64,000 nucleotides of DNA from Colwellia maritima (GTDB lineage: Bacteria > Pseudomonadota > Gammaproteobacteria > Enterobacterales > Alteromonadaceae). A program made the position numbers and the translations under genes. This document shows positions 33,622 through 43,255 of the stretch, one piece after another. Positions within the stretch are counted from its first letter, which is position 1; each line of letters opens with the position of its first letter. Location of the stretch: the NCBI RefSeq assembly GCF_022669015.1, contig NZ_JAKKSL010000008.1, forward strand, positions 1 through 64,000, read 5' to 3'. Under the pieces are notes generated by a model. The model was given only the letters and a program-made list of their open reading frames with translations. It was not told the DNA's origin and searched no databases.

Positions 33622-33657
33622 CCCCATTGTCAGATCAAGCATCCGGTGACAATGGGG
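33622..33657. repeat. hairpin, 11-bp perfect stem
   Basis: CCCCATTGTCA and TGACAATGGGG with a 14-base loop; A run on the left and T on the right, so it could end transcription from either side. Confidence 0.65.
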
Positions 33658-33770
33658 TTTAGTTCACAAAAAGCGACAAGCAAAATCTTTATATCGCATA
33701 TGCGACCTTACTCTGCGAGACGTTTACACACCAAAGTTAAGCACCGGAATTCAGATAAAAAAGAGCGTAA

Positions 33771-33810
33771 AATTATCAAATAATGCTAATAACGGTATTA
33801 TTTGATAATT
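33771..33810. repeat. inverted repeat, 14-bp perfect arms
   Basis: AATTATCAAATAAT and ATTATTTGATAATT separated by 12 bases. Not T-rich enough on either side to be an ordinary terminator; looks more like a protein-binding or recombination site. Confidence 0.65.
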
Positions 33811-33921
33811 CGCGACCAACAATTACTATGAAATCGTAAACTAATTTTTTGAAGAGTAGGCCTTGAAATTTTACACGCAGACGTTCTGTCGAAACGTCGT
33901 CAATTTGGTTGTTTTATCCAA

Positions 33922-33944
33922 TGTCACATGTTGCCGATGTGACA
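33922..33944. repeat. hairpin, 8-bp stem
   Basis: TGTCACAT and ATGTGACA around a 7-base loop; a smaller GACGTT/AACGTC repeat lies at about 33881-33899. Confidence 0.5.
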
Positions 33945-34248
33945 ATTTAAGTATGTCTGTAGTAGTTGAGCTTCGTATAAAGCAATTCGTGGGCTCGCTG
34001 TTGTAGATATTAATTGTTAAGAAATTAGCGCAGAGTATACAACTTTAGAGACAACCTAATCTTTGAGAGATATTCAATTAAGTGTAAGTTTTGGATAGTT
34101 ATCCTGCGTTGGGAATGACTATAAAGCCCTCGAAAAGCAATCATAGCGCTATCTTTTCGACTATCAATAAAACTTGCTTATAGTCATAGTTTCTGAACGA
34201 CCGAGTATTCCTCTATTATTCCACAAAACGCTAAAACAATAAGACACC

Positions 34249-34277
34249 CAATTTTGCAACAAGCTGTTGCGAAATTG
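34249..34277. repeat. imperfect palindrome, 13-bp arms
   Basis: CAATTTTGCAACA and TGTTGCGAAATTG around AGC, one mismatch. Its core CAACA-AGC-TGTTG resembles the palindrome at 34339-34364. Confidence 0.6.
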
Positions 34278-34338
34278 AATAAAGGGTAAGTTTGAGCAAT
34301 CATGAGATATTAAGTAATGTGCAAAATATGCATTTATT

Positions 34339-34364
34339 AATTGTCCAACAGCTGTTGGACAATT
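34339..34364. repeat. perfect 26-bp palindrome
   Basis: Two 13-base arms, AATTGTCCAACAG and CTGTTGGACAATT, with no loop. It lies 25 bases left of Tn3 element B. A loopless palindrome of this size usually binds a dimeric protein. Confidence 0.7.
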
Positions 34365-34527
34365 TATGTATGGCGAATTTGCCATAATTGGGGTTCTAGG
34401 GATTTTCCCCTCTAAAGTAACATAAATCGCCATACTCACCATATTTAAAGGCATACAAAGGTGGGTTACTTCTCCAAAGTATGGCAAATTATGAGTTTAA
34501 CAACCCCTTAAACTTAATTTAATTCCT

Positions 34528-35827
34528 ATGGCTATAAAAAACGAACTATCAATTCTTACCAAAGCTGAGCAGCTTGATCTATATTCTCCGCCGCTATTAT
34601 CACTTGAACAACAACGATTGTATTTTACGCCAAACGAGATCGAGTTAACAGAGTCGAAAAGTATTCGCCTAAGGAACCACCGATGTTATTTCATTGCTTT
34701 ATTAGGGTATTTTAAGTCTAAGCCTGTCATTCTTTCACCTAGCTTTAACCTCATCTTTGACGATATGCAGTTTATTTCGACTCAAGTTCAAGGAGGCAAA
34801 GGGATCAGGCCTTTCAGCATAAATAAGATGCAGCGTGACCGTATATATCAAAGAATACTGAGGTTACTAGACTATCAGAAATGGGAGGAAAGTCTGCACT
34901 TTGCGCCGTTGTACGATCATCTTGTTATGGTCGGCAAAGCTTGGCTTGAGCCTCGTTATCTATTCGATGCAGCCACTGAATATCTAGCAACGCATAGAAT
35001 TGCCATCCCTAAATATACTGTCTTACAAAAGCTTATCAGTCGTGTTATCCAACAGGTCAAGAAGGCGTTAAATAATAAGCTTCGTATTCATGTTTCATCT
35101 GAACTACACGGATTTCTAAATACTATTATCGATGACAAAGATGGGCTCTCCTTAAGCCGGCCTTAGAGCCGGTGCAAAAAGCGTTATGGTGACAGAGCTA
35201 AAAAAAGAACTGACGGTGTATCATCAGTTACAGCCTTATACAAGACAGATTGATGATGCTGTTAAGGACTTAGCCTTATCGTCTAAAAACCTACAACACT
35301 TCGGTGAAATGGTGGATTATTATGGCAGTAAACTAAAACGCTTTAAGCGTCCACAGCAACACCTATGGTTGCTGTGTTTTCTGACTCAACGCATACGGCA
35401 AAGCCTAGAGCGACTGGCTGATGGTTTTATTCATCATATCCGTAAACAACAAGAAGCTGCGCATGCGTTTGCCCAACAGGCAGTGTTTGACTCATGGAGG
35501 TCAGCTGCGGACAATGTCACCAAAGCCGCAGAATTACTGTATCTGTTTGTTGATGACAGTATCGACGATAATCAACCATTTGCAACAGTTAGGCAACAAG
35601 CATTAAGTGTAATGAATAACCAAGATATAGAAACGCTATGCCTGTACTTAAAAAAGCAAAAACGCACAGTAGAAGAATATCAATGGCAATATTATGATGA
35701 TCAAAACAGGTTAATTGAACAGTTATTAAGGCCCGTGTTTCTATATCTTGAATGCCAAGCAGGTAAAGGCTCAGAAGTATTGGTGACCCAAACTCAGAAC
35801 CACAAAAACAGAACTATTAGCAGGTAA
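34528..35827 (+). pseudogene. tnpA: Tn3-family transposase N-terminal part, copy B, frameshifted
   Basis: Same 432-residue part as at 13448-14746 but with one extra base near 35157 (CCGGCCTTAGAG instead of CCGCCTTCGAG), which closes the first frame at 35166; the second part resumes at once and reads from 35186 to 35827. About a dozen residues differ from copy A, more than in the catalytic ORF. The stop before the catalytic ORF is the same as in A. Confidence 0.85.
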
Positions 35828-35831
35828 TACA

Positions 35832-37514
35832 TTGCAAACAATGGATAGTACACTTATCCAACAAAAACATCGTCCATGGTTAATTAACAAGGATGTTGTT
35901 CATCCACAGCGATACGAATGGTTGCTTTACCGTCAACTGGCTTCTCGGCTTAATGGTCGAATTTACTTATCAAACGTCACTAAATATCGTGCGCTAGAAG
36001 ACGACTTAATTGCAATGTCAATACAGTCTGATCTATTGGCATCATCAACATTGGAAAAGCTAAAGCAGCCGATTCAGAAGCTACTGCAAGTAAAACAAAT
36101 ACGCTTAACAACATCCCTAGAAGATGTTGCTCGTCACATTGATAATGGTGATAACCGCAATGTGATCATGAAGAGCCGAAGTGGCACACGATGGCGACTG
36201 CCAGTTAAAGGCTCCCAATCACTTGTCAACAACCCTTTCTTTAAACAGATGATGCCCGTCAGTATTGCTGATGTATTGCGTTATGTTGAACAAGAAACCA
36301 ACTTTATGCAATGCTTCGCACACGTGCTGCCAATACAAAAACAAGTAGGCGCCAATCAGGATGATTTATTGGCTATTCTAATTGCGAATGCGACACATCG
36401 CGGCGTATATGGGATGGCACAAATATCTGATCGCAGTTATGAGCATCTAAGCACTATACAAGCTAATTATATTAGGCCTGAAACCTTGCAAGAGGCTAGT
36501 GATATCATCAATAACGCAGTAGCGGCACTCCCTATTTTCCGCCACTATCACATCCAAGAAGACGTCCTGCACGCCAGTACCGATGGGCAAAAATTTGAAA
36601 CTCACCTTGAGACTTTTAAAACTCGCTACTCCTCGAAATACTTCGGCACCAACAAAGGTATTACGGCCATGACGTTAGTTGCCAATCATAGTGCGTTAAA
36701 TGCCCGTATCATAGGATCTAATGAGCATGAGTCCCATTATATTTACGACTTACTACAATCTAATACTAGTGATCTTAAGCCAGATGTCCTCTCAACCGAC
36801 ACCCATGGTGTTAATCATGTTAATTATGCCTTATTGGATTTATGCGGTTATAGTTTTGCGCCTAGGTATGCTCAGTTCACCAGTGTGATCAATGACCTAT
36901 TTAACGTAACTGAAAGCGACGACGGAAACACGCATCTGGCGCTGAAAAAGCCGATAAAAATGAATGTGATTGAAGAAGGCCGGCAGGATATTCAGCGTAT
37001 TGTGTTATCCCTTCAAGAAAAACGCACAACACAGGCATTGCTAGTACGCAAATTATCTGGTTATCCATCTAGACACCCTATATTACAAGCATTAACGGAA
37101 TATAATAGGCTCATCAAAGCCCAATATTTACTTGATTATATTGATGATGCAAGTCTGCGCCAATATGTTCAACGAGCACTGAACCGAGGCGAAGCCTGGC
37201 ATTTCCTCAGGCGAGCTATTGCATCGGTCAATCGTGACCAGTTCCGTGGAAAAAACGAATCAGAAATAGTCGTCTGGAACGAGTGTGCCCGTTTGACGGC
37301 AAATGCTATTATCTACTTTAACTCGATGATCCTAAGTCATCTATTACTGCACTTTGAAGAAGTTGGTGACGAGGAAAAAGCAGCAATAACTCGACAAGTA
37401 TCACCCGTTGCATGGCAGAACATTAATCTGAGCGGCACTTATCAGTTCGCTAGTAACCGCAAACTACCTGATTTACAGGAAATAACTAGGCCTATTGTTG
37501 AAAATGAAGTCTAA
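35832..37514 (+). CDS. tnpA: Tn3-family transposase, catalytic part, copy B
   Basis: Intact 560-residue DDE domain, with STDGQKFE, STDTHGVNH and NRGEAWHFLRRAI. It differs from copy A at four positions that I can see (SS/MS and P/S near residue 62-67, I/M in MIPVSIADV, G/R in YPSGHP). The same TTG/ATG start choice applies. With ORF1 broken, this copy might still work if the N-terminal half is supplied by copy A; that is untested inference. Confidence 0.88.
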   Translation: MQTMDSTLIQQKHRPWLINKDVVHPQRYEWLLYRQLASRLNGRIYLSNVTKYRALEDDLIAMSIQSDLLASSTLEKLKQPIQKLLQVKQIRLTTSLEDVARHIDNGDNRNVIMKSRSGTRWRLPVKGSQSLVNNPFFKQMMPVSIADVLRYVEQETNFMQCFAHVLPIQKQVGANQDDLLAILIANATHRGVYGMAQISDRSYEHLSTIQANYIRPETLQEASDIINNAVAALPIFRHYHIQEDVLHASTDGQKFETHLETFKTRYSSKYFGTNKGITAMTLVANHSALNARIIGSNEHESHYIYDLLQSNTSDLKPDVLSTDTHGVNHVNYALLDLCGYSFAPRYAQFTSVINDLFNVTESDDGNTHLALKKPIKMNVIEEGRQDIQRIVLSLQEKRTTQALLVRKLSGYPSRHPILQALTEYNRLIKAQYLLDYIDDASLRQYVQRALNRGEAWHFLRRAIASVNRDQFRGKNESEIVVWNECARLTANAIIYFNSMILSHLLLHFEEVGDEEKAAITRQVSPVAWQNINLSGTYQFASNRKLPDLQEITRPIVENEV

Positions 37515-37603
37515 AATGAAAGGTAACCTTGACTCCACAAGCCATTAACTGCGAGGGTTGTGGCGATTTATGTTACTTTAGAGGGGAAAATCCCTAGAAC
37601 CCC

Positions 37604-37838
37604 AACAAGGTTTTGCAACATAGATATAGCCCTAATTTTTACCACATCATCTGTTTCTTTATTACTATCACTAGCCAATGATATCCACGTATGCACCAAA
37701 ACAATGGGAACTTGCATCATGTTAACCTTCGATGCTGTGCATTTTATCAAAATGTTCATTTTGTGCATCGCTCATTGCCAACCCTTTGGAGCCTATTTCA
37801 GTTGCACAAGCAATGCTATCTATATATTTTTTTCTATA
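37604..37838. other. spacer between two Tn3-family elements
   Basis: 235 bases. On the minus strand a small frame starts MMQVPIVLVHTWISLASD at about 37722 after AAGG and runs into the end of element B, so it may be a gene tip cut by the transposon. Otherwise nothing is recognisable. Confidence 0.35.
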
Positions 37839-37875
37839 GGGGTTTTGCTAACATCCCCTCGAAATTAACCTTAGG
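37839..37875 (+). repeat. left terminal inverted repeat of the 8.5 kb transposon
   Basis: 37 bases, GGGG at the tip and CCTTAGG at the inner end; exact inverse of 46323-46359. Confidence 0.9.
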
Positions 37876-37982
37876 CGATATTTAGTCATTTTTTATTTAG
37901 GGGTTCTGTGCATGAACCGAATATTTTTCGCTTAAATCGCTGTACCCCATGACAGGCACAACCTGTAAAGGCTATGTTATAT

Positions 37983-38618
37983 TTAGGGTTTAAGGTTATT
38001 TAACTTTAGTTTTTTCGAAACTTTAGAAATTGTTGAACGAGAACAACCTAAAATGTGCTGAATATAGTCATAGGATTTTTTATCCGACAACATGCCTTCA
38101 ACCTTTTGTTGTAATTCTATATCTATTGGTCGTCCACGATAACGACCTTCGGACCTAGCTTTAATAATACCTTCTTTTTGTCGTCGTCTTCGGTCTTCAT
38201 AGTCCTTTCTAGCAATAGCTGCAAGCATGTCGAGCATCAAGTCATTTATAGCTGACAACATTCTTCCTGTAAATTCATCATTTACTACTGCAAATTGGTG
38301 ACTTGTAGGTAAATCTAATGACACTACTCTTAAACCTTTTGCTTTTATGATGGACTTGAGCGAGTCCCAATCATCATCTTTTAATCTAGATATCCGATCT
38401 ATTTGTTCGACAAGTACTACATCACCTTTCTGGGCTATTTCTAGTAATCTGAATAATTCAGGTCTTTGAAGCGTGGCTCCAGATTCGTTTTCTGCAAAGA
38501 ACGCAGATATTACCAAATCATGATCATTCGCAAATCGTAACAATGCATTTTTTGCACGTCCCGCATCCTGCTCTTTGGTCGAAGCTCTTAAATATGCGTA
38601 AGTTCGAAAATTTCTCAT
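37983..38618 (-). CDS. tnpR: serine recombinase / transposon resolvase
   Basis: Intact 211 residues. The catalytic serine is S13 in AYLRASTKEQD; the arginines of the active site follow in QIDRISRLKDD and the long E-helix in DLMLDMLAAIARKDYEDRRRRQKEG. The C-terminal HTH is SYDYIQHILGCSRSTISK. It resolves the cointegrate that the transposase makes. It is transcribed leftward, away from the res-like site. Confidence 0.9.
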   Translation of the reverse strand: MRNFRTYAYLRASTKEQDAGRAKNALLRFANDHDLVISAFFAENESGATLQRPELFRLLEIAQKGDVVLVEQIDRISRLKDDDWDSLKSIIKAKGLRVVSLDLPTSHQFAVVNDEFTGRMLSAINDLMLDMLAAIARKDYEDRRRRQKEGIIKARSEGRYRGRPIDIELQQKVEGMLSDKKSYDYIQHILGCSRSTISKVSKKLKLNNLKP

Positions 38619-38730
38619 TAAGGAGATAGTCCATTTTACATAGTCTTATTATTGCAGTCCATTATACATAGTATTAGAGACTTAATGGACTATTATAATA
38701 CTTGACTTTAAATGGTCTCCTTAAGGTATA
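38619..38730. promoter_or_regulatory. putative res site of the transposon
   Basis: Directly upstream of the resolvase, three related blocks occur: AGTCCATTTTACATAGTC, AGTCCATTATACATAGTA and, inverted, TTAATGGACTATTATAATA. An outer pair TTAAGGAGA (38617) and TCTCCTTAA (about 38718) encloses them. Repeated subsites in this place are the pattern of a resolvase binding region. The exact crossover point cannot be read. Confidence 0.65.
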
Positions 38731-38960
38731 CCCAAAATAAACCAAAAATTCCTTATTAATGATTATCAGAAATAGTTGTATTAGGTACACCATTTCAAGA
38801 AAGGCAGTTCTATTGCATTCTCGGATTTTGAACTAAGCGAATTACTATGTGATTTCTATCTCGCTTTCGTCCCTTTTGCGAAATAGACCTAATCGTCACT
38901 ATTACAATTACCACATTGCGGACGTTTTTATGAATGAAAAATCGACTTGAAAACAGTCAG

Positions 38961-39028
38961 CAAAGATACGATAGCGGACATTCCCCACAGATATAAACAT
39001 GTATTGTTTTACTATAAATATTACCAAT
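38961..39028 (+). repeat. direct repeat flanking the patatin gene, left copy
   Basis: 68 bases matching 40090-40157 at 57 of 68 positions (counted by eye). It can be read as KDTIADIPHRYK and VLFYYKYYQ then a stop, a degraded C-terminal coding piece. Confidence 0.7.
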
Positions 39029-39087
39029 AGCTTGAGTTAATTAATTCACAATAGTAGTGTATTAATTAATATTTACCTGAGACTAAA

Positions 39088-39986
39088 TTGGATTATATGC
39101 CGGAATTAAAAGGAAAAAGCGTTTCTCTTGTTTTAGGGAGTGGTGGGGCTAGAGGGCTTGCTCATATTGGAATAATTCGAGAGTTGGAAAATAGTGGTTG
39201 TATTATTAAGTCTATTTCAGGTTGTTCTGCGGGAGCGTTAATTGGAGCCGTGTATGCAGCAGGAAAATTAGATGCCTTTGAGGAATGGGTTTGTGAACTA
39301 ACCAAAGTTGATGTTATGACTTTATTGGATATTTCTTGGCATTCAGGTGGGATAGTTAAGGGTGACAGGATAATAAATAAACTAATTGATATAGTAGGTG
39401 ATATTTTAATTGAAGAACTTCCTATTTCTTTTACTGCTGTTGCGGCAGATGTTAACAATGAAAAAGAAGTTTGGTTAAATTCTGGAAGGTTATTTGATGC
39501 AGTAAGAGCATCAATATCTTTACCTTTATTTTTTACTCCAGTTAATTATAAAGGAAGCTATTTAATTGATGGTGGTGTATTAAACCCGGTCCCGATTGCC
39601 CCAACTTTTAAGGATGATACAGATCTAACCATTGCTGTTAATTTAGCGGCAGCATTGAACGCGACGATACTTTATCAAATTCATGTGATAGTAAGGCTAA
39701 GTTAACAAGCCCAATAGAATCGATTCAAATTAAAATTAGAAACTTCATCAGTGATTTATCTGAAAACAAGAGTGATCATAAATCGAAAGACTGGGGAGCT
39801 TACAATATTGCTAACCAAGCTTTTGATGCAATGCAGTCAACAATCGCTAGACAAAAGTTAGCGGCATATCCACCTGACATTGAAATTAAAATAGCTCGTA
39901 ATGCTTGTGAAACTTTAGAGTTTTATCGTGCGAAAGAGATGATAGCCTTGGGGCATATGAAAGCTAAAGCGTATTTAAAAATTTAA
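39088..39986 (+). pseudogene. patatin-like phospholipase (RssA type), one frameshift
   Basis: Serine lipase with the Ser-Asp dyad: glycine-rich oxyanion loop GSGGARG (residues 17-23), nucleophile in GCSAG (about 44-48), aspartate in LIDGGVLNPVPI. The first frame ends at 39705, but the second part (DDTLSNSCDSKAKL onward, to AKAYLKI) continues in the next frame to 39986, giving about 299 residues, the usual size. The indel lies near 39658. Start at TTG/ATG around 39088-39097. It is a passenger of the 8.5 kb transposon and lies between two direct repeats. Lipase against phospholipase activity is unknown. Confidence 0.83.
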
Positions 39987-40048
39987 GTCATGACCTTTTT
40001 AGGCTCAAAAATGTCGTTAGTAACTCAAAAGAAAACTTTCGCTCTTAG

Positions 40049-40168
40049 CTAGCTGAAGAAGACTCTAATGATCACTGGATCTATGTTAACAAAGATACGA
40101 AAGCGGAAGTTCCACCTAGATATAAATATCCATTGTTTTACTATAAACATTGCCAATTAATCGGATAG
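40049..40168 (+). pseudogene. C-terminal coding fragment, right copy of the repeat around the patatin gene
   Basis: An open frame without start reads LAEEDSNDHWIYVNKDTK, then EVPPRYKYPLFYYKHCQLIG and a stop. It looks like the end of a real protein of a family I do not recognise. Bases 40090-40157 repeat 38961-39028. The rest of 39987-40421 holds no gene. Confidence 0.55.
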
Positions 40169-40421
40169 CATGACTGGCAAAAAAGGCACCCTTGCTGACA
40201 CCCGACATGAATTTTTTTGGTATAAAAAGAAAAACTAGACTCAAGTAGTGCTAATTAATTAGTGGTAATCGCTAGAAGTCATTATTAATCAGAATTAACA
40301 AAGGATACTTAACCCTATGTTGATACTTTAGTGGTGAAAAACTAAGTTAGCAATCACCAGAAACAAGAAAACATCAAACATGACGATTGATGTTTTCTAG
40401 AATTAAATATTTAAGAAGTTA

Positions 40422-41090
40422 TTAAGATTGTTTCTTAAATCGACGTGATGCTAGACCAATCATTCCTAATGCAAAAATAGCAAGTGTAGATGGTTCAGGA
40501 ACGGGAATATTAATATTGCTATGAGATACCATTACGTAAGCAAGGTTACTTCTAGTAGATGTATCAAAACTAGCAGTGGCTTGTGTAGTAGTATTGCTAG
40601 ATAATATAGCTTGATACTGAATGAATTGGTCAGAACCTTCAGCTTGCGCATTAAAAAGACTTATGCCCGCAAGTGTAATTTCACGCCCAAAACCATCAGG
40701 AAAGCCAAGTTTGGTCGGTAATAAGAAAAGACATGTGCTTATACTTGAGCATCCACGGATATTGGACTGTAGTGTATCAAAAGACCCTAAATCTACGCCA
40801 TTGTCGGAAGAACCGGATATAAATAATTGTGCTAGCAAAGCTTGAGCAATGTCTTCTGCTAGTGCAGGGTTATCAGTTATTGGCCCAAAATCAGTACAAT
40901 TATTGAATAATGAATTACATGAACCATCATTGAAACTGACATCAAATAGAGTACCGTTAACATCCAAACCCTGAATGTCTGTTAATTGACCTGTACCATC
41001 AATATTTACTATCAATCCGGCAAAACAGGATGCAGAGAAGATAGAAGAAATCAGGATGACCATGGCAATGAGAGGTTTAGTAAATTTCAT
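40422..41090 (-). CDS. PEP-CTERM sorted extracellular protein
   Basis: Intact 222 residues. The signal peptide is MKFTKPLIAMVILISSIFSA and more, ending near CFAG. The C-terminus is a textbook sorting tail: VPEPSTLAIFALGMIGLASRR, i.e. PEP motif, hydrophobic helix and basic end. Such proteins are processed by exosortase and linked to exopolysaccharide and biofilm. The middle is a serine/threonine/asparagine-rich domain that I do not recognise, with several cysteines (CNSLFNNC, CSSISTC). No exosortase is in the window, so it would depend on a system elsewhere in the genome. A passenger of the transposon. Confidence 0.88.
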   Translation of the reverse strand: MKFTKPLIAMVILISSIFSASCFAGLIVNIDGTGQLTDIQGLDVNGTLFDVSFNDGSCNSLFNNCTDFGPITDNPALAEDIAQALLAQLFISGSSDNGVDLGSFDTLQSNIRGCSSISTCLFLLPTKLGFPDGFGREITLAGISLFNAQAEGSDQFIQYQAILSSNTTTQATASFDTSTRSNLAYVMVSHSNINIPVPEPSTLAIFALGMIGLASRRFKKQS

Positions 41091-41381
41091 TTGAACTTCC
41101 TTTTTAATCCCTTTCCATCAATTTTGGTAGGTAATCGTAAAAATTATAATTTTAATAATCTTCGCACATTAATACAAAAAACATGCCTCTATAACAATAT
41201 TTAGCAATTTCAACATGGTGTAATTTTGTACAAATAACATTAAGGTAAAACTGTAAAACATCTCGACACTAAATTGTACATCAACCAGTTGGTTTTATGG
41301 ATATATTTGAGGTTTATAGAGAATATGTGAGTTTTGAGCAATAAGTGAAATAAGACCGCTTAATTTATAAGATTTGCTATA

Positions 41382-41389
41382 TAAATATA
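41382..41389. repeat. target-site duplication of IS1595-family element
   Basis: TAAATATA, repeated at 42409-42416 right after the element. Confidence 0.9.
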
Positions 41390-42408
41390 GGCTATGTTCC
41401 CGTAAATTGTAGCTATACTGTATGTAGATACAGTCAATAAGGGTTTACTCATGATCAAACACAATTTACGAAGCTGATAGCCGAGTTAGAAAACTTAACG
41501 GACAGCCAAGTCCGTTATGTGGCGAAGTTGCTAAAAGGTGCCGATAGCGTCTCTCAATTGGTATCAGAGTTAGAAGAGCGGATGGTTGAGCGCCCTGAAT
41601 GTCCGCACTGTCATAGTTCACTGATTAATCGGCATGGCAAAGTGAATAAGATGCAGCGTTATCGCTGCAAGAACTGCGGCAAAACCTTTGTAGCCACAAC
41701 GGCAACGCCATTAGCTCGGCTTAGATATAAAGAGCTTTGGATAGATTACATTCGCTGTATGCTCGACAGCAAGGCATTGCGCAAATGTGCTGATGAATGC
41801 GGGATCAATTTGAAAACATCGTTTAGATGGCGACATCGTTTTTTAGCGCTGCCATCGGTACTGAAGGCAACAAAGCTTGAGGGCATTATTGAAGCGGATG
41901 AAACACTGTTTCCGTATTCAGAAAAAGGCTCAAAGCAGCTAACTCGTCAGCCACGCAAGCGAGGCATGAAAGCAAAAAAGCGGGGGCGCTCTAAAGAAGA
42001 CTGGGTGCCAGTTTTAACGGTCAGGGATAGAGCCAAGAATACATATGAAGCCATTTTGCCAAATATCACGACTACGGCTCTTCATCAAGAGTTGGCGGGT
42101 AAGTTGGAAAAGGACAGTGTGCTGTGTAGTGACGGCTATAAGCCCTACATTGCACTTTCTGCGAAAAATGATTTAATCCACAAGCGGTTAGATGTAGCAG
42201 GAGGCGTTCAAGTGATAGATAAAGTCTTTCACATTCAGAATGTTAACGCTTATCACAGCAGGCTAAAAGCGTGGATAGGACGGTTTCATGGAGTCGCCAC
42301 AAAATACCTAGATCATTACCTGGGTTGGTTCAGGTATATGGATACTCCAGAAAACCTTAATGAAAACAAGCTGTTTAGCATTCAACAACAGTTAATGGGA
42401 ACATAGCC
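41390..42408 (+). mobile_element. IS1595-family insertion sequence
   Basis: 1019 bp with matching ends GGCTATGTTCCC / GGGAACATAGCC and a perfect 8-bp duplication TAAATATA on both sides, the length usual for this family. It is nested in the 8.5 kb transposon between the PEP-CTERM gene and tnpA, so it arrived later. Confidence 0.93.
41519..42406 (+). CDS. IS1595-family transposase (ISXO2-like)
   Basis: 295 residues as read from the GTG at 41519. Zinc ribbon CPHCHSSL and CKNCGKTF, then the DDE/N core: IIEADETLFPYSEKG, VLCSDGYKPY, and the closing HIQNVNAYHSRLKAWIGRFHGVATKYLDHYLGWFR. The reading frame stays open upstream (KLIAELENLTDSQVRYVA), and an ATG lies at 41451 one base out of frame, so a one-base loss near the start is likely and the real protein is about 20 residues longer. 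The last codon sits inside the right inverted repeat. Confidence 0.88.
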   Translation: MAKLLKGADSVSQLVSELEERMVERPECPHCHSSLINRHGKVNKMQRYRCKNCGKTFVATTATPLARLRYKELWIDYIRCMLDSKALRKCADECGINLKTSFRWRHRFLALPSVLKATKLEGIIEADETLFPYSEKGSKQLTRQPRKRGMKAKKRGRSKEDWVPVLTVRDRAKNTYEAILPNITTTALHQELAGKLEKDSVLCSDGYKPYIALSAKNDLIHKRLDVAGGVQVIDKVFHIQNVNAYHSRLKAWIGRFHGVATKYLDHYLGWFRYMDTPENLNENKLFSIQQQLMGT

Positions 42409-42706
42409 TAAATATATCAAGTGTTATTGGCTAGATATTCGTAAACAACATGCACATAACCTAAACAATCTAAGTATAGATAATTAAGGTTGAATGACTA
42501 TAATAGGCTCATTGAGCTGCCGTTTTTAACTCAAAAGCTAACTTCCGCTTTTGGCTAACACTTGACCTAAAGAATAGCCGACAGCTAACGTCAACAAAGC
42601 GCACATTAAAGGGCACATTTTTGACATGAGGTGATCGTTAATGAATTTTAATAATTAAAATATTCTTGGAATGATTGCTAAGGGCAGTAGATGGCGGTCA
42701 GGGAAC

Positions 42707-42982
42707 TTATAAGTCGGGTGCGTTATAGACATCAAACGCACGTTTTTTTATCTCAAGTAATTCTAGCTCTAATTTTTTATCTTTTTGACGTCCCACCCGT
42801 AGCATAAGCTGAATATTCTTTTTTTGGTCGTTATATGCGGCTAACTTCAATTTAGGTTTTAAAAACTTAACCAGTATTGCATTTCTAGCGGTAGCAGAAG
42901 TGTAACCATCATTTGACTGAACAGTGAAGTAGAGATGTAATAAAGCCTCAAAACAAAGGTTTAGGAGATTATCGTAGTACAT
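42707..42982 (-). CDS. small hypothetical protein, perhaps a gene remnant
   Basis: 91 residues, starting MYYDNLLNLCFEALLHLYF and rich in lysine at the end (KPKLKLAAYNDQKKN). No family recognised. A second open frame without start codon (CHKEGQIHQLKEPKWLQNF and more) precedes it on the same strand at about 42992-43180, so both may be parts of one decayed gene next to tnpA. 42417-42706 shows nothing. Confidence 0.35.
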   Translation of the reverse strand: MYYDNLLNLCFEALLHLYFTVQSNDGYTSATARNAILVKFLKPKLKLAAYNDQKKNIQLMLRVGRQKDKKLELELLEIKKRAFDVYNAPDL

Positions 42983-43255
42983 ATATAGCCATTAAATGAT
43001 GTAGTTTCTGCATAATACTATTTTTGGTGATTTTTGCCACTTTGTTAGTGTTACGCTATCGTCAATAAATGCCACTTTGAAGTCTTTAACGCTTGATGAA
43101 TATAAGCGAAAATTTTGCAACCACTTGGGTTCTTTTAGCTGATGAATTTGGCCCTCTTTATGACAATTAAGTTTTTACAGTCACGGTCTACGATAGGTAC
43201 ACCTTATTAATACTTTCTGGGAGAGCCTATATTTACTACCACATAGTTTGTTTGT

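Larger units (their letters stand above)
33440..34389. other. gene-free stretch rich in inverted repeats
   Basis: About 950 bases with no convincing ORF on either strand. It holds at least five inverted repeats, listed separately, and ends at the left tip of Tn3 element B. Confidence 0.65.
34390..37603 (+). mobile_element. Tn3-family tnpA-only element, copy B
   Basis: 3214 bp, same 42-bp terminal inverted repeats (34390-34431 and 37562-37603) and same orientation as copy A. The flanking pentamers TAATT and AACAA do not match. The length difference to A is the single extra base that breaks ORF1 near 35160. Confidence 0.9.

Noticed and set aside
34339..34364. Palindrome resembling integron attC ends (GTCCAAC and GTTGGAC fit the core consensus)
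   Set aside because: It is far too short, lacks the inner L boxes and unpaired bases, and there is no integrase or cassette array nearby.
34164..34487. 107-codon minus-strand frame across the left end of Tn3 element B
   Set aside because: It runs through the palindromes and the terminal repeat; composition and position indicate chance.
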